In this document: positions 8,201-18,527 of the stretch, piece by piece
Numbering within the stretch: position 1 is the stretch's first letter
Layout of the letters: each line of letters begins with the position of its first letter
From: Labedella endophytica
Lineage (GTDB): Bacteria; Actinomycetota; Actinomycetes; Actinomycetales; Microbacteriaceae
Assembly: GCF_003990045.1 (NCBI RefSeq)
Contig: NZ_RZGZ01000002.1
Location: 1,116,001-1,180,000, forward strand
Direction: 5' to 3'
DNA length: 64,000 nt
The notes under the pieces: generated by a model
Databases searched by the model: none
What the model saw: only the letters and a program-made list of their open reading frames with translations
Told to the model about the DNA's origin: nothing
Translations under genes and position numbers: made by a program

Positions 8201-9234
8201 CGGAGGGGCGGGGAGCGGGGCCGGCTGATTCTGCGTGATGCAGTGGATGCCGCCGCCGCGAGCGAAGATCGGGCGGGCATCGACGGCCACGACCTCGCGG
8301 CCCGGGTACGACTCCGTGAGGATCTCCACGGCGAGCGCGTCATTCGGGTCGCCGAACGCGCATGCGATCACACCCCCGTTCACCGGCGTGTGGTTGATGT
8401 AGCTGTAGTCGACGAAATCCTCGTCGTCGCGCAGGGTCGCCGGCGCCGGTACCCGAACGATCCGGTACGGCTCGCCGTCGGCGGCGACCGCGTCGCCGAG
8501 CACGTCCATCACGCCGCGCATGATCTCCGCATCCGGGTGCTCCTCCGCGCGCTGATCGTGCACGAGCAGCGTGTGCGGATCGGGGAACGCAGCGACGATG
8601 TCGACGTGACCCCGCGTGCCGTAGGTCTGCGCGTCGCGATACAACCCGCGGTCGAGCCAGATCACACGCTCCACCCCGAGGGTGCGCGCGAACTCCCGCT
8701 CGATGTCATCCTCCGAGGCGTCCGGGTTGCGGAACGGTCGAGTTGAACGGAGCGCGTCGCGAGCACCGTGCCGCGGCCGTCCACGTGGATGCCGCCTCCC
8801 TCGTTCACGATCGGAGACGGCACGAGCTGCACCCCTGCGCGTTCCGCGATGCGGCGGGCGGTGTGCTGATCCTGGTCCCAGCGGAAACCGGTCTGCTGAC
8901 CCCAGCCGTTGAAGCGCCAATCGACGGCGGCGACCGCACCGGTCTCGTCGTGCACGAACGTCGGCCCGCTGTCGCGCAGCCAGCCGTCGTCGAGGGGAGC
9001 CTCGGCGATCTCGACGGCCGCGGAGAGACGGCGTCGCGCCTCGGCGACGTGCCCGGCGGGGACGAGCATCGTGACCGGCTGGAAGCCGACGACGGCGTTC
9101 GCGACGTTCGTCCATGCGGTGACGGCCTCGGCCGCCTCCGCTTCGCCCAGGCCGAAGGTATCCGCGGGGGCCGGCCACCCCATCCACGTGCGCGCCTGCA
9201 CGCCCGCCTCGTGGGGCATGCGGAAGCCGCTCAT
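8189..9234 (-). pseudogene. Agmatine deiminase (AguA/PPAD) family gene with a one-base frameshift
   Basis: Guanidino-group-modifying enzyme; agmatine deiminases make N-carbamoylputrescine and ammonia. The N-terminal half has DGWLRDSGPTFV and NEGGGIHVDGRGTVLAT, the C-terminal half has ARGGGIHCITQNQP containing the catalytic Cys, all standard AguA motifs. The halves are in different frames: after VQLD (GAC at 8737-8739) only CG remains before TTC at 8734, where an intact gene would read GAC-CCG-TTC. One base is therefore missing near 8736. The ATG overlaps the stop of the upstream amidohydrolase by four bases. Either a recent pseudogene or a sequencing error in a C run. Confidence 0.88.
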
Positions 9235-10903
9235 GCGGACATCTCGGAGCGCACGGCGTCGACCGCGATCGTCACGAGATCGCGACCGACCACGGGCACA
9301 CCGCCGATGAGGGTGAGCAGCACGCGCGCCTGCGCGAAGGCGTCGGGATCGACCCGGAGCGGATCGAGGGAGAAGGCCGCGAGGTCGGCCGGCCGACCGA
9401 CCGCGAGGGTTCCGCCCTCCTTCCCGATGGACGCGAACACCTGGGAGGTGTAGCCCTCGAGCGCCTGCACCGCGGACAGCGCCTGGTCCGGCAGCACCGG
9501 GGCGACGTCCGGCTTGAGCGCCGGGCGCCGGAGGATCGCGTCCGCGAGTGACGCGCGCGCGTCGTACGGGGCCACGGCCAGTCGCTCCCGAGGGCCACCG
9601 TCACGCCCGCGGCGCGGAGGTCACCGATGCGCCAGGCCCTGTCCGCGCGCTCCCTGCCGAGCCGCACGGACCAGTTGTCGGTCTGGTCGGCGCGCGTGTA
9701 GTGGGTGCAGTGCGTCGGCTGCATGCCCGCGGCGATCCCGGCGTCGGCGAACACGGCGAGGACGTCGTCCGGCAGGGTCTCGATGTGCTCGACGCGGTGC
9801 TGCACGTCGGTGCGCGGGAGATCGGCGAGTGTCCGGACGACGAACTCGATCGCGCGATCGCCGATCGCGTGCGTGGCCGTGGGGATGCCGGCGGCATGGA
9901 GGAACGCCACCCGCTCGGCGTACTCCGCGGGATCGAGCCACAGCGGATCCGTCGATTCGCCGCGGGTGTCCGGCTCGCGCAGCCAGGCGGTGCCGTTGTC
10001 GATCGTGCCGTCGATCATGAGCTTGACGCCCTCGACGATCCAGCGGCGGCCCGCACGGCCCTGCAGGGAGACGAGCGCGGCCATCTCCTCGTCCGTCATC
10101 CCCGGGAGGCACATCGGCGAGATCCGCAACCGGATCCCGAGGTCCCCCGCCGCCTCCACCGCGTCGAGGAGATCGAGCGCATCGGCGTCGTGCATGTCCA
10201 TCACGTGGGCACCGGTGAGCCCCGTCGCGGCCATGCCGTCGAGGAGCGCGGCGAGCTGGGCCACGCGCTCGTCGAACGTCGCGCGCGGCATGATCGCCTC
10301 GACGAGCCGCATCGCCTGGTTCTCGAGGAGCAGTCCCGTCGGCGTCCCGTCGGCGTCGACGACCACGCGGGACGCGTCCCCGAACTCGCGTTCACCCGTG
10401 ACGTCGGCGAGCGCGAGAGCCTCCCGCGAGGCGATCGCCGAGTGCGCGTCGAACAGCATCACGAAGACGGGGCGCCCGGGGCAGGCCTCATCGAGCATGG
10501 CACCGTGCGGTTCGACGTCTCCGAAGAGGTTCGGGTCGAGCGCCCAGCCTGACACCCAGCCGTCCGCATCCTCGAGCTCGGACGCGGCGGCGGAAAGGGC
10601 CGCGCGCACCTCGTCGAGATCGGCACAGCCGCTGAGGTCCACTCCGGCCGCGAGATCGAGGCCCGAGACGGGGTGGAGGTGTCCGTCGACGAGCCCGGGT
10701 GTCACGACCGCGGTGCCGAGATCGACGACCCGCGTGGTGTCCGTCACCCAATCGCGCGCCTCGGATCGCGAGCCGAGAGCGACGACCACTCCATCGCGGA
10801 TGGCGAGCGCCTCCACGTCACCCTCCGCGTCGTCGAGGGTGTGCACGACCTGCGCGATCACCACGAGGTCCGGGTCGAGCGGCGGCGGGGTCTGTTCGGT
10901 CAC
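9231..10903 (-). pseudogene. YtcJ-like metal-dependent amidohydrolase gene with a one-base frameshift
   Basis: Amidohydrolase-superfamily enzyme (YtcJ/exoenzyme-regulatory AepA type). Metal-binding motifs seen: TPGLVDGHLHP, the carboxylated-Lys region EGVKLMIDGT, HAIGDRA, VEHIE and LGSDWP. After LGSDWP the frame breaks: TGG at 9578-9580 is followed by only CC before GTG at 9573-9575, where family members continue VAPYDAR; that continuation lies in the next frame and runs to 9231. One base is missing at about 9576. GTG at 10903 was chosen because GGAGAACCC precedes it. It is first in an operon with the deiminase gene. Confidence 0.88.
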
Positions 10904-11109
10904 GGGTTCTCCGTCGGTGTCGCAGGCGGCGGCCGGCACGCGAGGCCGGTCCGTACGGTCGCGACGCGTAAGCGGGCCGGAGCGGCGTCACCCTGCGTCA
11001 CCGCCGGGTCGGTGAGCCGTCGATGTACCGCCGCTCCGCACCCCGGGTGACGATCACGATACCTCGGAGGGTACGCGAATGCCAGAGTCGGCCGTCGATT
11101 GCATGATCG

Positions 11110-11126
11110 ACGACGGAATCCGTCGT
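11110..11126 (-). terminator. Short hairpin just after the lactonase stop codon
   Basis: ACGACGG (11110-11116) and CCGTCGT (11120-11126) form a seven-base stem with a three-base loop, directly downstream of the lactonase TAA at 11128-11130. There is no clear U run. The 224-base gap 10904-11127 holds this, a second small palindrome around 11092-11112, and presumably the promoter of the amidohydrolase operon. Confidence 0.4.
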
Positions 11127-11127
11127 T

Positions 11128-12321
11128 TTACAGCCGAGCCGGAGCGAGACACGTCGGCGTGCCGACCTCCACGCGTCCGACACGGCGGGCGGGCTCGCCG
11201 GTGCGCTCGTCGATCGCGAACGAGTCGATGGTGCCCGACCGCTGGTTGGCCACGTGCAGCACCATTCCGTCCTCCGCATGGTGCCGCGGCCAGTCTCCGC
11301 CGCTGTCGGCGTCCGCGACCGCGCGCAGCTCGCTGCCGTCGCCGCGGATCAGCATGGTCGAGATCCGGTTGCTCCCCCGCACGCTCGTGTGCAGGTGCTC
11401 GCGCGATCCGACGACCGTGATCTCCGCGGCCGCGTCTCCGTCCTGCGCGCCGTCCGCCGTCGCTTGAGCGCCGGCCACCACGCCGTACCGCCCGTCGAGT
11501 CCCGCGCGCAGAGTGAAGACCTCGATCGAGTACTCGGTGAGCACGTGCAGGTGCCCGCTCTCGTGCCACGTGAGGTGGCGGGGACCGACGCCGCGGGGAA
11601 GGGTCACCTCGTGGTCGAGGACGAGCGGCGCCGCCGTGGACGAGCCCCTCCTCCAGAAGCGCACGAGGTCGAAGCCCAGATCGGTCGTCGCGACGCGACC
11701 GTCGGGAAGCCACCGCGAGGAGTGGGCGCGGGAGGGGCGCTCATCCGGGGCCTTCGCAGTCTCATCGGCGTCGGCGACGGCGACGGCGTCCGGTTCGTCG
11801 TCGGGCGCGGCGGCGCCCGATCGCCCGAGCAGGAGCGCCAGTCCGTCCGCCACGAGGGCGTCCGTCGCGGAAGCCGACGCGTCGCCGGTGCTCCACGGAT
11901 CGCGCGCCGCCGCGAGGTCGGTCGCGCGTCCCGTCAGTCGCCCGTCCCCGTCGATCGGGAGCACGACGACCCGGCCGTCGCCGTAACACGTGGCGATCAG
12001 GGATGTGGCGTCCGGAGACACCGAGAGGTGGCACGCCCCGCCGCCCACGTCGACCGGCGAGCCGAACGCGGCGAGGGTCCCGTCGCGGGCGGCGCGCAGG
12101 GCGAGGATCAGCCCGGAGAACTCCTCGGCCGCGTAGACCACGGCGAGCGCGGGGTGCTGGACCACCCAGGACGGCGAATCCGACGCCCGGTGGGTCACGG
12201 GCACGAGTCCGCCGGAAGGGTCACGACGGAGGGCGCGGATTCCGACCCCATTGCCCTCCCCGGTGCCGGCATCGCCCGGGGTGTAGCTGCCGAGCCAGAA
12301 GGCCACCGTCGTCTCATCCAT
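11128..12321 (-). CDS. Lactonase family protein (6-phosphogluconolactonase YbhE-like beta-propeller), 397 aa
   Basis: Cytoplasmic seven-bladed beta-propeller of the lactonase/YbhE family, related to Pgl, which opens 6-phosphogluconolactone. Features seen: FWLGSYTPGDAGTGEGNGVG at the N-terminus, SPSWVVQHPALAVVYAAEE, GGGACHLSVSPDATSL, GPRHLTWHESGHLHVLTEYS and DWPRHHAEDGMVLHVANQRS, the repeated blade motifs of the family. An Asp/Ala-rich insert (about residues 165-200) is atypical. The ATG is six bases after CAGACT on the minus strand and faces the divergent maleylpyruvate-isomerase-family gene. Whether it truly acts on 6-phosphogluconolactone is unproven. Confidence 0.85.
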   Translation of the reverse strand: MDETTVAFWLGSYTPGDAGTGEGNGVGIRALRRDPSGGLVPVTHRASDSPSWVVQHPALAVVYAAEEFSGLILALRAARDGTLAAFGSPVDVGGGACHLSVSPDATSLIATCYGDGRVVVLPIDGDGRLTGRATDLAAARDPWSTGDASASATDALVADGLALLLGRSGAAAPDDEPDAVAVADADETAKAPDERPSRAHSSRWLPDGRVATTDLGFDLVRFWRRGSSTAAPLVLDHEVTLPRGVGPRHLTWHESGHLHVLTEYSIEVFTLRAGLDGRYGVVAGAQATADGAQDGDAAAEITVVGSREHLHTSVRGSNRISTMLIRGDGSELRAVADADSGGDWPRHHAEDGMVLHVANQRSGTIDSFAIDERTGEPARRVGRVEVGTPTCLAPARL

Positions 12322-12359
12322 GCCTTCAGTCTGGCAGTGCGTCGTGCCAGCATGGGGTC

Positions 12360-12968
12360 ATGGTGAGCACCGATGCCTTCCGTTCCGCGTCCGCCCTCTT
12401 CGTCGATGTCGTCGAAAGGGTGCCCGACGATGCGTGGGACCGGCCGGCGCTCGGCGACTGGGACGTGCGCGGGCTCGTCGGCCACACGGCCCGAGCATTC
12501 ATCACCGTGCTCGACTACTTGGCACTCGACGCCCCGTCGTCCGTCTCGATCGAGACGGCCGGCGACTACTACGGCTCGCTCTACCTCGTCTACACGAACC
12601 CCGAATCGATCCATCGGCGCGGGGTGGACGTGGGACGGTCGCTCGGCGACGACCCGGTGTCCGCGATCCGGGTGCTGCGGGACCGCGCCCTGGCCCTCGT
12701 GGAGGGACAGCCGGCGGGGCGGCTCGTCTCGATCGGCGGTATGGGGATCCCGCTCGACGAATACCTGCAGACGCGCGTGTTCGAGCTCGTCGTGCACACG
12801 ATGGACCTCGGTCGGGCCGTCGACGTCGCCGTGCCGGTGCCGCCCGCGCTCGTGGAGGCGACCGCGACGCTCGCCGCGGCGATCGCCGCCCGCACCGGCA
12901 AGGGCGAGCAGCTCCTCCTGGCCCTCACGGGCCGCACCCCGCTCCCGTCCGACTTCTCCGTCGTCTGA
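12360..12968 (+). CDS. Maleylpyruvate isomerase family mycothiol-dependent enzyme, 202 aa
   Basis: Member of the DinB/MDMPI superfamily. The N-terminal helix contains the mycothiol-dependent maleylpyruvate isomerase pattern (VPDDAWDRPALGDWDVRGLVGHTAR with the metal-ligand His), then YLQTRVFELVVHTMDLGRAV, supplying the second and third metal ligands. Such proteins catalyse mycothiol-linked isomerisation or transfer reactions in actinobacteria. The start ATG lies six bases after a CAGCAT box, with no ribosome binding site, consistent with a leaderless transcript; a GTG follows directly and is the alternative. Divergent from the lactonase gene. Confidence 0.85.
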   Translation: MVSTDAFRSASALFVDVVERVPDDAWDRPALGDWDVRGLVGHTARAFITVLDYLALDAPSSVSIETAGDYYGSLYLVYTNPESIHRRGVDVGRSLGDDPVSAIRVLRDRALALVEGQPAGRLVSIGGMGIPLDEYLQTRVFELVVHTMDLGRAVDVAVPVPPALVEATATLAAAIAARTGKGEQLLLALTGRTPLPSDFSVV

Positions 12969-12972
12969 CTGA

Positions 12973-13030
12973 CCCCCTAAAAACCTCGCATGTGCGCGAA
13001 TTCTCAAGCAGGTCCGAGGTTTTCAGGGGG
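12973..13030. terminator. Hairpin repeat between convergent genes (TGTGCTCGAA family, degenerate copy)
   Basis: Outer stem CCCCCTAAAAACCTCG (12973-12988) pairs, with one wobble, with the complement ending at 13030. The inner part around TGTGCGCGAATTCTCAAGCA is imperfectly paired but resembles the core of the copies at 34742 and 46021. Stop codon plus CCCC precedes it and GGGG plus the purA stop follows. A bidirectional terminator is the likely role. Confidence 0.75.
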
Positions 13031-13041
13031 GTGAGAAGGGG

Positions 13042-14328
<1,287 letters not shown>

Positions 14329-14386
14329 GCTCGATGCCCTTTCCTTCGGCCGGACGAGTGCCCGGTCAGATCACTGCGCGGCCCGG

Positions 14387-14869
14387 TCAGTCCAGGCCGC
14401 GGATGACGAACGCCTCGGTGGACGGGGCGGGTTCGTCGCGGGTCTCCCCGAGACCCTCGATACGGGCGACGGCGGTGTCGTCGGCTCCGCGGAGGAAGTC
14501 GTCGAGGCGCGTGACCTCGTCGGTCTCGCCGATCGCCGCCGCTGCCTTGCGCAGGGCGTAGAGCGAACGGAGGACGCCGCGGTTCGGCTCGTGCGACCAC
14601 GGCACGGGGCCCTGACCGCGCCAGCCCGCTTTGCGGAGCGAGTCGAGACCGCGGTGGTAACCGACGCGTGCGTACGCATACGACTGGAGGGCGGAGGCCG
14701 GGTGGAACGTGTGCTCGGCGAGCAGGGCCCAGGCGAGGGACGACGTGGGGTGGGTGCGGACGACCGTCTCGATGTCGTCGATCGTCGATGCCGCCGCGAG
14801 GGCGTCGACGACCTCGGGCTCAGCAGGCAGCCGCGTCTCGGGAATCCCCAACAGGTCGTGTCCAGTCAC
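14387..14869 (-). CDS. DUF3151 family protein, 160 aa
   Basis: Conserved actinobacterial protein of unknown function, all-helical, with the family's hallmark segments HDLLGIPETRLP near the start, SLAWALLAEHTF, YAYARVGYHRGLDSLRKAGWRGQGPVPW, and HEPNRGVLRSLYALRKAAAAIGE. DUF3151 genes often sit beside purA, as here, with 58 bases between. The GTG at 14869 is chosen over an ATG eleven codons upstream because a TACGCT box ends six bases before it (minus strand 14876-14881), matching the leaderless pattern. Its biochemical role is unknown. Confidence 0.88.
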   Translation of the reverse strand: MTGHDLLGIPETRLPAEPEVVDALAAASTIDDIETVVRTHPTSSLAWALLAEHTFHPASALQSYAYARVGYHRGLDSLRKAGWRGQGPVPWSHEPNRGVLRSLYALRKAAAAIGETDEVTRLDDFLRGADDTAVARIEGLGETRDEPAPSTEAFVIRGLD

Positions 14870-14972
14870 CCGTCCAGCGTACCGCGCGCGCCTGTGGAGC
14901 ACATCCGATCGATCCGAACCGCGTCGTCTTCTGGGCCTGGCGCGGACTCCCCGCGCCCGACCGCTGCGGTCG

Positions 14973-15034
14973 AGGGCTATAGATACGCATCGAGGGCGCC
15001 AGGTATACCTGGCGCCCTCGATCGGGAGTAGCCC
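14973..15034. terminator. Perfect 34-base palindrome with nested outer arms
   Basis: A perfect palindrome (14989-15022, 17-base arms, no loop) contains CGAGGGCGCCA and its complement, the same inner stem as the element at 8152-8181. Outer AGGGCTA (14973-14979) pairs with TAGCCCT (15028-15034). It lies between the osmoprotectant operon's end (15055) and the start region of the DUF3151 gene, so it probably ends the osmoprotectant transcript. Confidence 0.75.
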
Positions 15035-15054
15035 TTTCGGGGAGGGCCGTGGGG

Positions 15055-16011
15055 TTACTGGAAGAGGCCCTTGTCGGCGAGCCAGTCGGTCGCGAGAGTG
15101 GCCGGTGCCGCCTTCTCGTCACCCTGGTTGCGGCCGTTGAGCTCGATCAGGTCCTCCGTGGTCAGCTCGGCCGACACGGCGTCCAGGATCTCGGCGACCT
15201 CGTCGGTCGCGGCGTCCGAGTTGATGAGCGGCAGCACGTTCTGCGGCAGGATCATGTTCTCGGGGTCCTCGAGCGTCACGAGTCCGTTGTCCGCGATCGC
15301 CGGAGTGGTCGTGTAGATGTTCGCGAGGTTCACGGTTCCGTCGAGGAGAGCCTGCACGGTGAGTGGTCCACCCGAGTCGCTGATCGGCTCGAACTGGATG
15401 TTGCCGGACGGAACACCGTAGATCTCCTGCAGACCGGTGGGTCCGTAGGGGCGCTCGGCGAGCTCGGGGTTGCCACCGACGATGAGCGGCACGTCGACCG
15501 TCATGAGGTCGGTGAGGCTCTCGAGCCCGTACTGCTCGGCGAACTCGGCCGTGACGTTGTAGCTGTCCTTGTCCTCGGCCGCGGACTGCTCGAGCACCTC
15601 GTAGCCGTCGGGCAGCGCGTCGCCGAGGGCCGTGTAGACCTCGTCGCTCGTGACGGCCTCGCTGTCGGGGGCGTAGAACTGCAAGAGGTTGCCGCTGTAG
15701 TCGGGGACGAGATCGATCGAGCCGTCCTCGAGGGCCGCGACGTAGGCGTCGCGCTGACCGATCTGCATCGTGCGCTCGACCGTGTAGTCGTTGGCCTCGA
15801 GGGCCTGGGCGTAGATCTCCGCGATGATCTCGGACTCGGCGAAGCCGGCCGATCCGATCGCGATCGACTGCGAGTCACCGGATCCGCCGTCGGAGTCCGA
15901 GCCGCCGCCTTCCCCCGTGAGGGGGTCGGAGCTGGAGCACGCGGCGAGCGTCAGGGCGGCACCGGCTGCGAGCAGCCCGAGCGCGACACCATTGCGTCGT
16001 TTCGTGAACAT
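15055..16011 (-). CDS. Osmoprotectant (glycine betaine/choline) ABC transporter substrate-binding lipoprotein, 318 aa
   Basis: Extracellular binding protein of the OpuCC/ProX class for quaternary-amine osmoprotectants. A signal peptide ends at the lipobox LAAC (Cys25), followed by a Ser/Gly/Asp-rich linker. The mature part starts IAIGSAGFAESEIIAEIYAQ, the usual OpuAC-domain opening, and has DLVPDYSGNLLQFY and NLANIYTTTPAIADNGLV, matching ligand-site regions of the family. It is the last gene of a four-gene operon with the ATPase and two permeases upstream, 23 bases from the preceding permease. Confidence 0.93.
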   Translation of the reverse strand: MFTKRRNGVALGLLAAGAALTLAACSSSDPLTGEGGGSDSDGGSGDSQSIAIGSAGFAESEIIAEIYAQALEANDYTVERTMQIGQRDAYVAALEDGSIDLVPDYSGNLLQFYAPDSEAVTSDEVYTALGDALPDGYEVLEQSAAEDKDSYNVTAEFAEQYGLESLTDLMTVDVPLIVGGNPELAERPYGPTGLQEIYGVPSGNIQFEPISDSGGPLTVQALLDGTVNLANIYTTTPAIADNGLVTLEDPENMILPQNVLPLINSDAATDEVAEILDAVSAELTTEDLIELNGRNQGDEKAAPATLATDWLADKGLFQ

Positions 16012-16034
16012 GGGGATTCCTTACTGTGTGGGGA

Positions 16035-16865
16035 TTACTGCGTGGGGTGTGAGTGCGTGTGTGATGCAGGAGGAGAAGACGTGGGGCCGCCACCGTATTC
16101 CGGCCGATCGGAATCGGCGCCGCCGGAATCGGCACCATCGGAGTCGGCGGCGGGTTCGACGCGAGCAGGGCGTCCGGCGCCGAGCGCTGCGGGCGAGCCG
16201 CGGAGGATCCGGACACCCTTCGGGACGGCCAGCCGCTGGATCGCCGCGAACACGCCCTCCAGCACGAGGGCCAGCACCGTCACGAGGATCGCCCCGGCGA
16301 AGACGGGCTCGAAGCGGCGCAGCGGCAGGAAATCGAAGATGTACCGCCCGAGGCCGCCGATCGGCAGGTAGGCCGCGATCGTCGCGGTCGCGACCACCTG
16401 GAGCACGGCGGAACGCAGGCCGCCGACGATGATCGGCAGCCCGAGCGGCACCTCGACCCGAGTGAGGATCTGCCACTCCGTCATGCCGATGGCGCGCGCG
16501 GCATCGATCGTGGCGCGGTCGACCGATTCGACGCCCGCATAGGCGCCCGCGAGCAGCGGCGGGATGGCCAGGATGACGAGAACGATGATCACGGGCCCGA
16601 TCCCGATGCCGAGCCAGAGCGCGAACAGTACGAGGAGCCCCAGGGTGGGCAGTGCACGGAGGGCCCCCGTCGTGCTCACGACGAGGAACGAGAGGCGCCC
16701 CGTGTGCCCGATGAAGAGGCCGAGCGAGATGGCGATGACCGCCGCGATGAACACGGCCACGGCGGTGATTCCGATGTGCTCGAGGAGGCGGACGGGGATG
16801 CCGTCGTCGCCCGCCCAGTTGGCGGGGTCGGCGAGCCAGGCGAGGGCGCCGAGGAAGGAGTTCAC
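16035..16865 (-). CDS. Osmoprotectant ABC transporter permease 2, 276 aa
   Basis: Inner-membrane subunit of the OpuC/ProU-like transporter. Six hydrophobic helices are visible; the cytoplasmic coupling loop with the EAA-type motif reads DAARAIGMTEWQILTRVEVPLGLP. After the last helix there is a ~45-residue disordered tail rich in Asp, Ser, Gly and Pro ending in His/Thr/Ser residues, not usual for this family. The GTG start at 16865 overlaps the stop of the preceding permease gene (GTGA), supporting translational coupling. Confidence 0.92.
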   Translation of the reverse strand: MNSFLGALAWLADPANWAGDDGIPVRLLEHIGITAVAVFIAAVIAISLGLFIGHTGRLSFLVVSTTGALRALPTLGLLVLFALWLGIGIGPVIIVLVILAIPPLLAGAYAGVESVDRATIDAARAIGMTEWQILTRVEVPLGLPIIVGGLRSAVLQVVATATIAAYLPIGGLGRYIFDFLPLRRFEPVFAGAILVTVLALVLEGVFAAIQRLAVPKGVRILRGSPAALGAGRPARVEPAADSDGADSGGADSDRPEYGGGPTSSPPASHTHSHPTQ

Positions 16866-17533
16866 GCGGCCGCCCCCCGTCCGCGTCGCTCGCGCTGACG
16901 GGCCACGTGGGCCCACGGCAGCAGCAACCGCCCGATGAGGACGAGCAGCAGGTCGAAGACCACGGCGATCACGATGACCCCCACGATCCCCGTGAAGATC
17001 TCGGTGGGGAAGCGCCGGTTGAGGCCGTTGAGGAAGAAGTAGCCGAGGCTCGAGACACCGATGAGCGAACCGATCGTGACGAGGCTCACGGTGCTCGCCG
17101 ACACGACGCGGAGCCCCGACAGCAGCACGGGGCCGGCGAGCGGCAGCTCCACCTCGAAGAAGCGACGGACGGGACCGTAGCCGATCGCGACCGACGACTG
17201 TCGCACGTCTCCCGACACCGCGTCGAACGCGTCGGCTGCCGTGCGGACGAGCAGGGCGACGGCGTAGATCGTCATGCCGACGACGACGTTGATCGGATCG
17301 AGAATGCGCGTGCCGAGGATCACGGGGAGGGACAGGAAGAGGGCGATGCCCGGGATCGTGTAGAGCAGGCCTCCGAGGGTGAGGATGGCGCCCCGGAAGG
17401 GCGCGTAGCGATGCGCGATCCACCCGAGCGGCACCGCGATGAGGAATCCGAGCAGGATCGGCGGAACGCTCAACGCGATGTGGTCGAGCGTGAGGCGCCA
17501 GATCTGGCCGAAGTTGGCGAGGACCCAGGTCAT
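16862..17533 (-). CDS. Osmoprotectant ABC transporter permease 1, 223 aa
   Basis: Permease of the OpuCB/OpuCD type with six predicted helices. Typical motifs are FGQIWRLTLDHIALSVPPILLG at the N-terminus and the EAA-like loop QSSVAIGYGPVRRFFEVELPLAGP. It ends with a short basic tail. It overlaps the ATPase gene by four bases at its start and the second permease gene by four at its end, so all three are translationally coupled and probably made in fixed ratio. Confidence 0.93.
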   Translation of the reverse strand: MTWVLANFGQIWRLTLDHIALSVPPILLGFLIAVPLGWIAHRYAPFRGAILTLGGLLYTIPGIALFLSLPVILGTRILDPINVVVGMTIYAVALLVRTAADAFDAVSGDVRQSSVAIGYGPVRRFFEVELPLAGPVLLSGLRVVSASTVSLVTIGSLIGVSSLGYFFLNGLNRRFPTEIFTGIVGVIVIAVVFDLLLVLIGRLLLPWAHVARQRERRGRGAAA

Positions 17534-18387
17534 TCCGGAGCCGACCCCGCAGCCGTCCCGGCCATACCGCCGGGACCGTCGGTGAGGACTCCCGCGACCC
17601 GGCCCGTTCCGTCGACGAGCACACGATCGCCGTGCTCCGCGTCGATGTGGAGCGCGCGACGGCCACGTTCGGCCCCCACGAAGCTCGCGACGAACTCGTC
17701 GGCGGGATTCGCGAGGATCTCGGCCGGGGTGCCCGCCTGGGCCACGATGCCGCCCGTGCGCAGGATGACGACCTGATCGCCGAGGAGGAAGGCCTCGTCG
17801 ATGTCGTGCGTCACGAAGACGATGGTCTTCGACAGCTCGCGCTGGATGCGCAAGAGCTCCTGCTGGAGCTCGTCGCGCACGAGCGGGTCGACGGCGCCGA
17901 AGGGTTCGTCCATGAGCAGGATGTTCGGGTCCACCGCGAGGCCGCGGGCCACGCCGACGCGCTGCTGCTGACCGCCCGACAGCTGCGCCGGGTACCGCTT
18001 CGCGAGCGAACGGTCGAGACCGACCGTGTCGAGCAGCTCGAGTGCGTGTGCGTGCGCCTCGGACTTCTTCACCCCGTCGAGGATGGGCACGTTGGCGACG
18101 TTGTCGATCACCGTGCGATGCGGCAGGAGCCCCGAGTTCTGCATGACGTAGCCGATGCGCCGACGCAGCTTCACGGGGTCGAGTTTCGCCACGTCGTCGC
18201 CGTCGATGGTGATGCGGCCACCCGTGGGATCGACCATGCGGTTGATCATCCGGAGCAGCGTGGTCTTGCCGCTGCCGGAGGAACCGACGAGCACCGTGGT
18301 GGATCGGGACGGAATGGTGAGTGTGAAGTCGTCGACGGCCAGGGAGCCGTCGGGGAATCTCTTCGAAACGCCCTCGAAAGCGATCAT
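17530..18387 (-). CDS. Osmoprotectant ABC transporter ATP-binding protein, 285 aa
   Basis: ATPase of the OpuCA/ProV class and first gene of the osmoprotectant operon. Walker A is GSSGSGKT (residues 35-42), signature QLSGGQQQRVGVARG, Walker B ILLMDEPFGAVD and H-loop FVTHDIDE. After the core, about residue 235, there is a short extension in place of the full tandem CBS module that OpuCA proteins carry, so osmosensing through CBS domains seems absent or reduced. The leader contains CTAGGC-like sequence upstream of the ATG at 18387; no clear operator is visible. Confidence 0.93.
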   Translation of the reverse strand: MIAFEGVSKRFPDGSLAVDDFTLTIPSRSTTVLVGSSGSGKTTLLRMINRMVDPTGGRITIDGDDVAKLDPVKLRRRIGYVMQNSGLLPHRTVIDNVANVPILDGVKKSEAHAHALELLDTVGLDRSLAKRYPAQLSGGQQQRVGVARGLAVDPNILLMDEPFGAVDPLVRDELQQELLRIQRELSKTIVFVTHDIDEAFLLGDQVVILRTGGIVAQAGTPAEILANPADEFVASFVGAERGRRALHIDAEHGDRVLVDGTGRVAGVLTDGPGGMAGTAAGSAPE

Positions 18388-18458
18388 AAGTACCGGGCTC
18401 CCCTCGTGTGGATCGACGTCCGGTCGTCTGGACTTAGAAGCCTAGGCACAACCACCGA

Positions 18459-18475
18459 CACCCCGCCACGGGGTG
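18459..18475 (-). terminator. Hairpin downstream of the TrmH-family gene
   Basis: CACCCCG (18459-18465) and CGGGGTG (18469-18475) form a strong GC stem with a three-base loop, 53 bases past the methyltransferase stop and before the osmoprotectant operon start. It lacks a clear U tract. Confidence 0.5.
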
Positions 18476-18527
18476 CCGCCGGGGAGCGCCGCGCGGATCC
18501 GCGTTTGGCAATCTCTCGTTCGATGCG

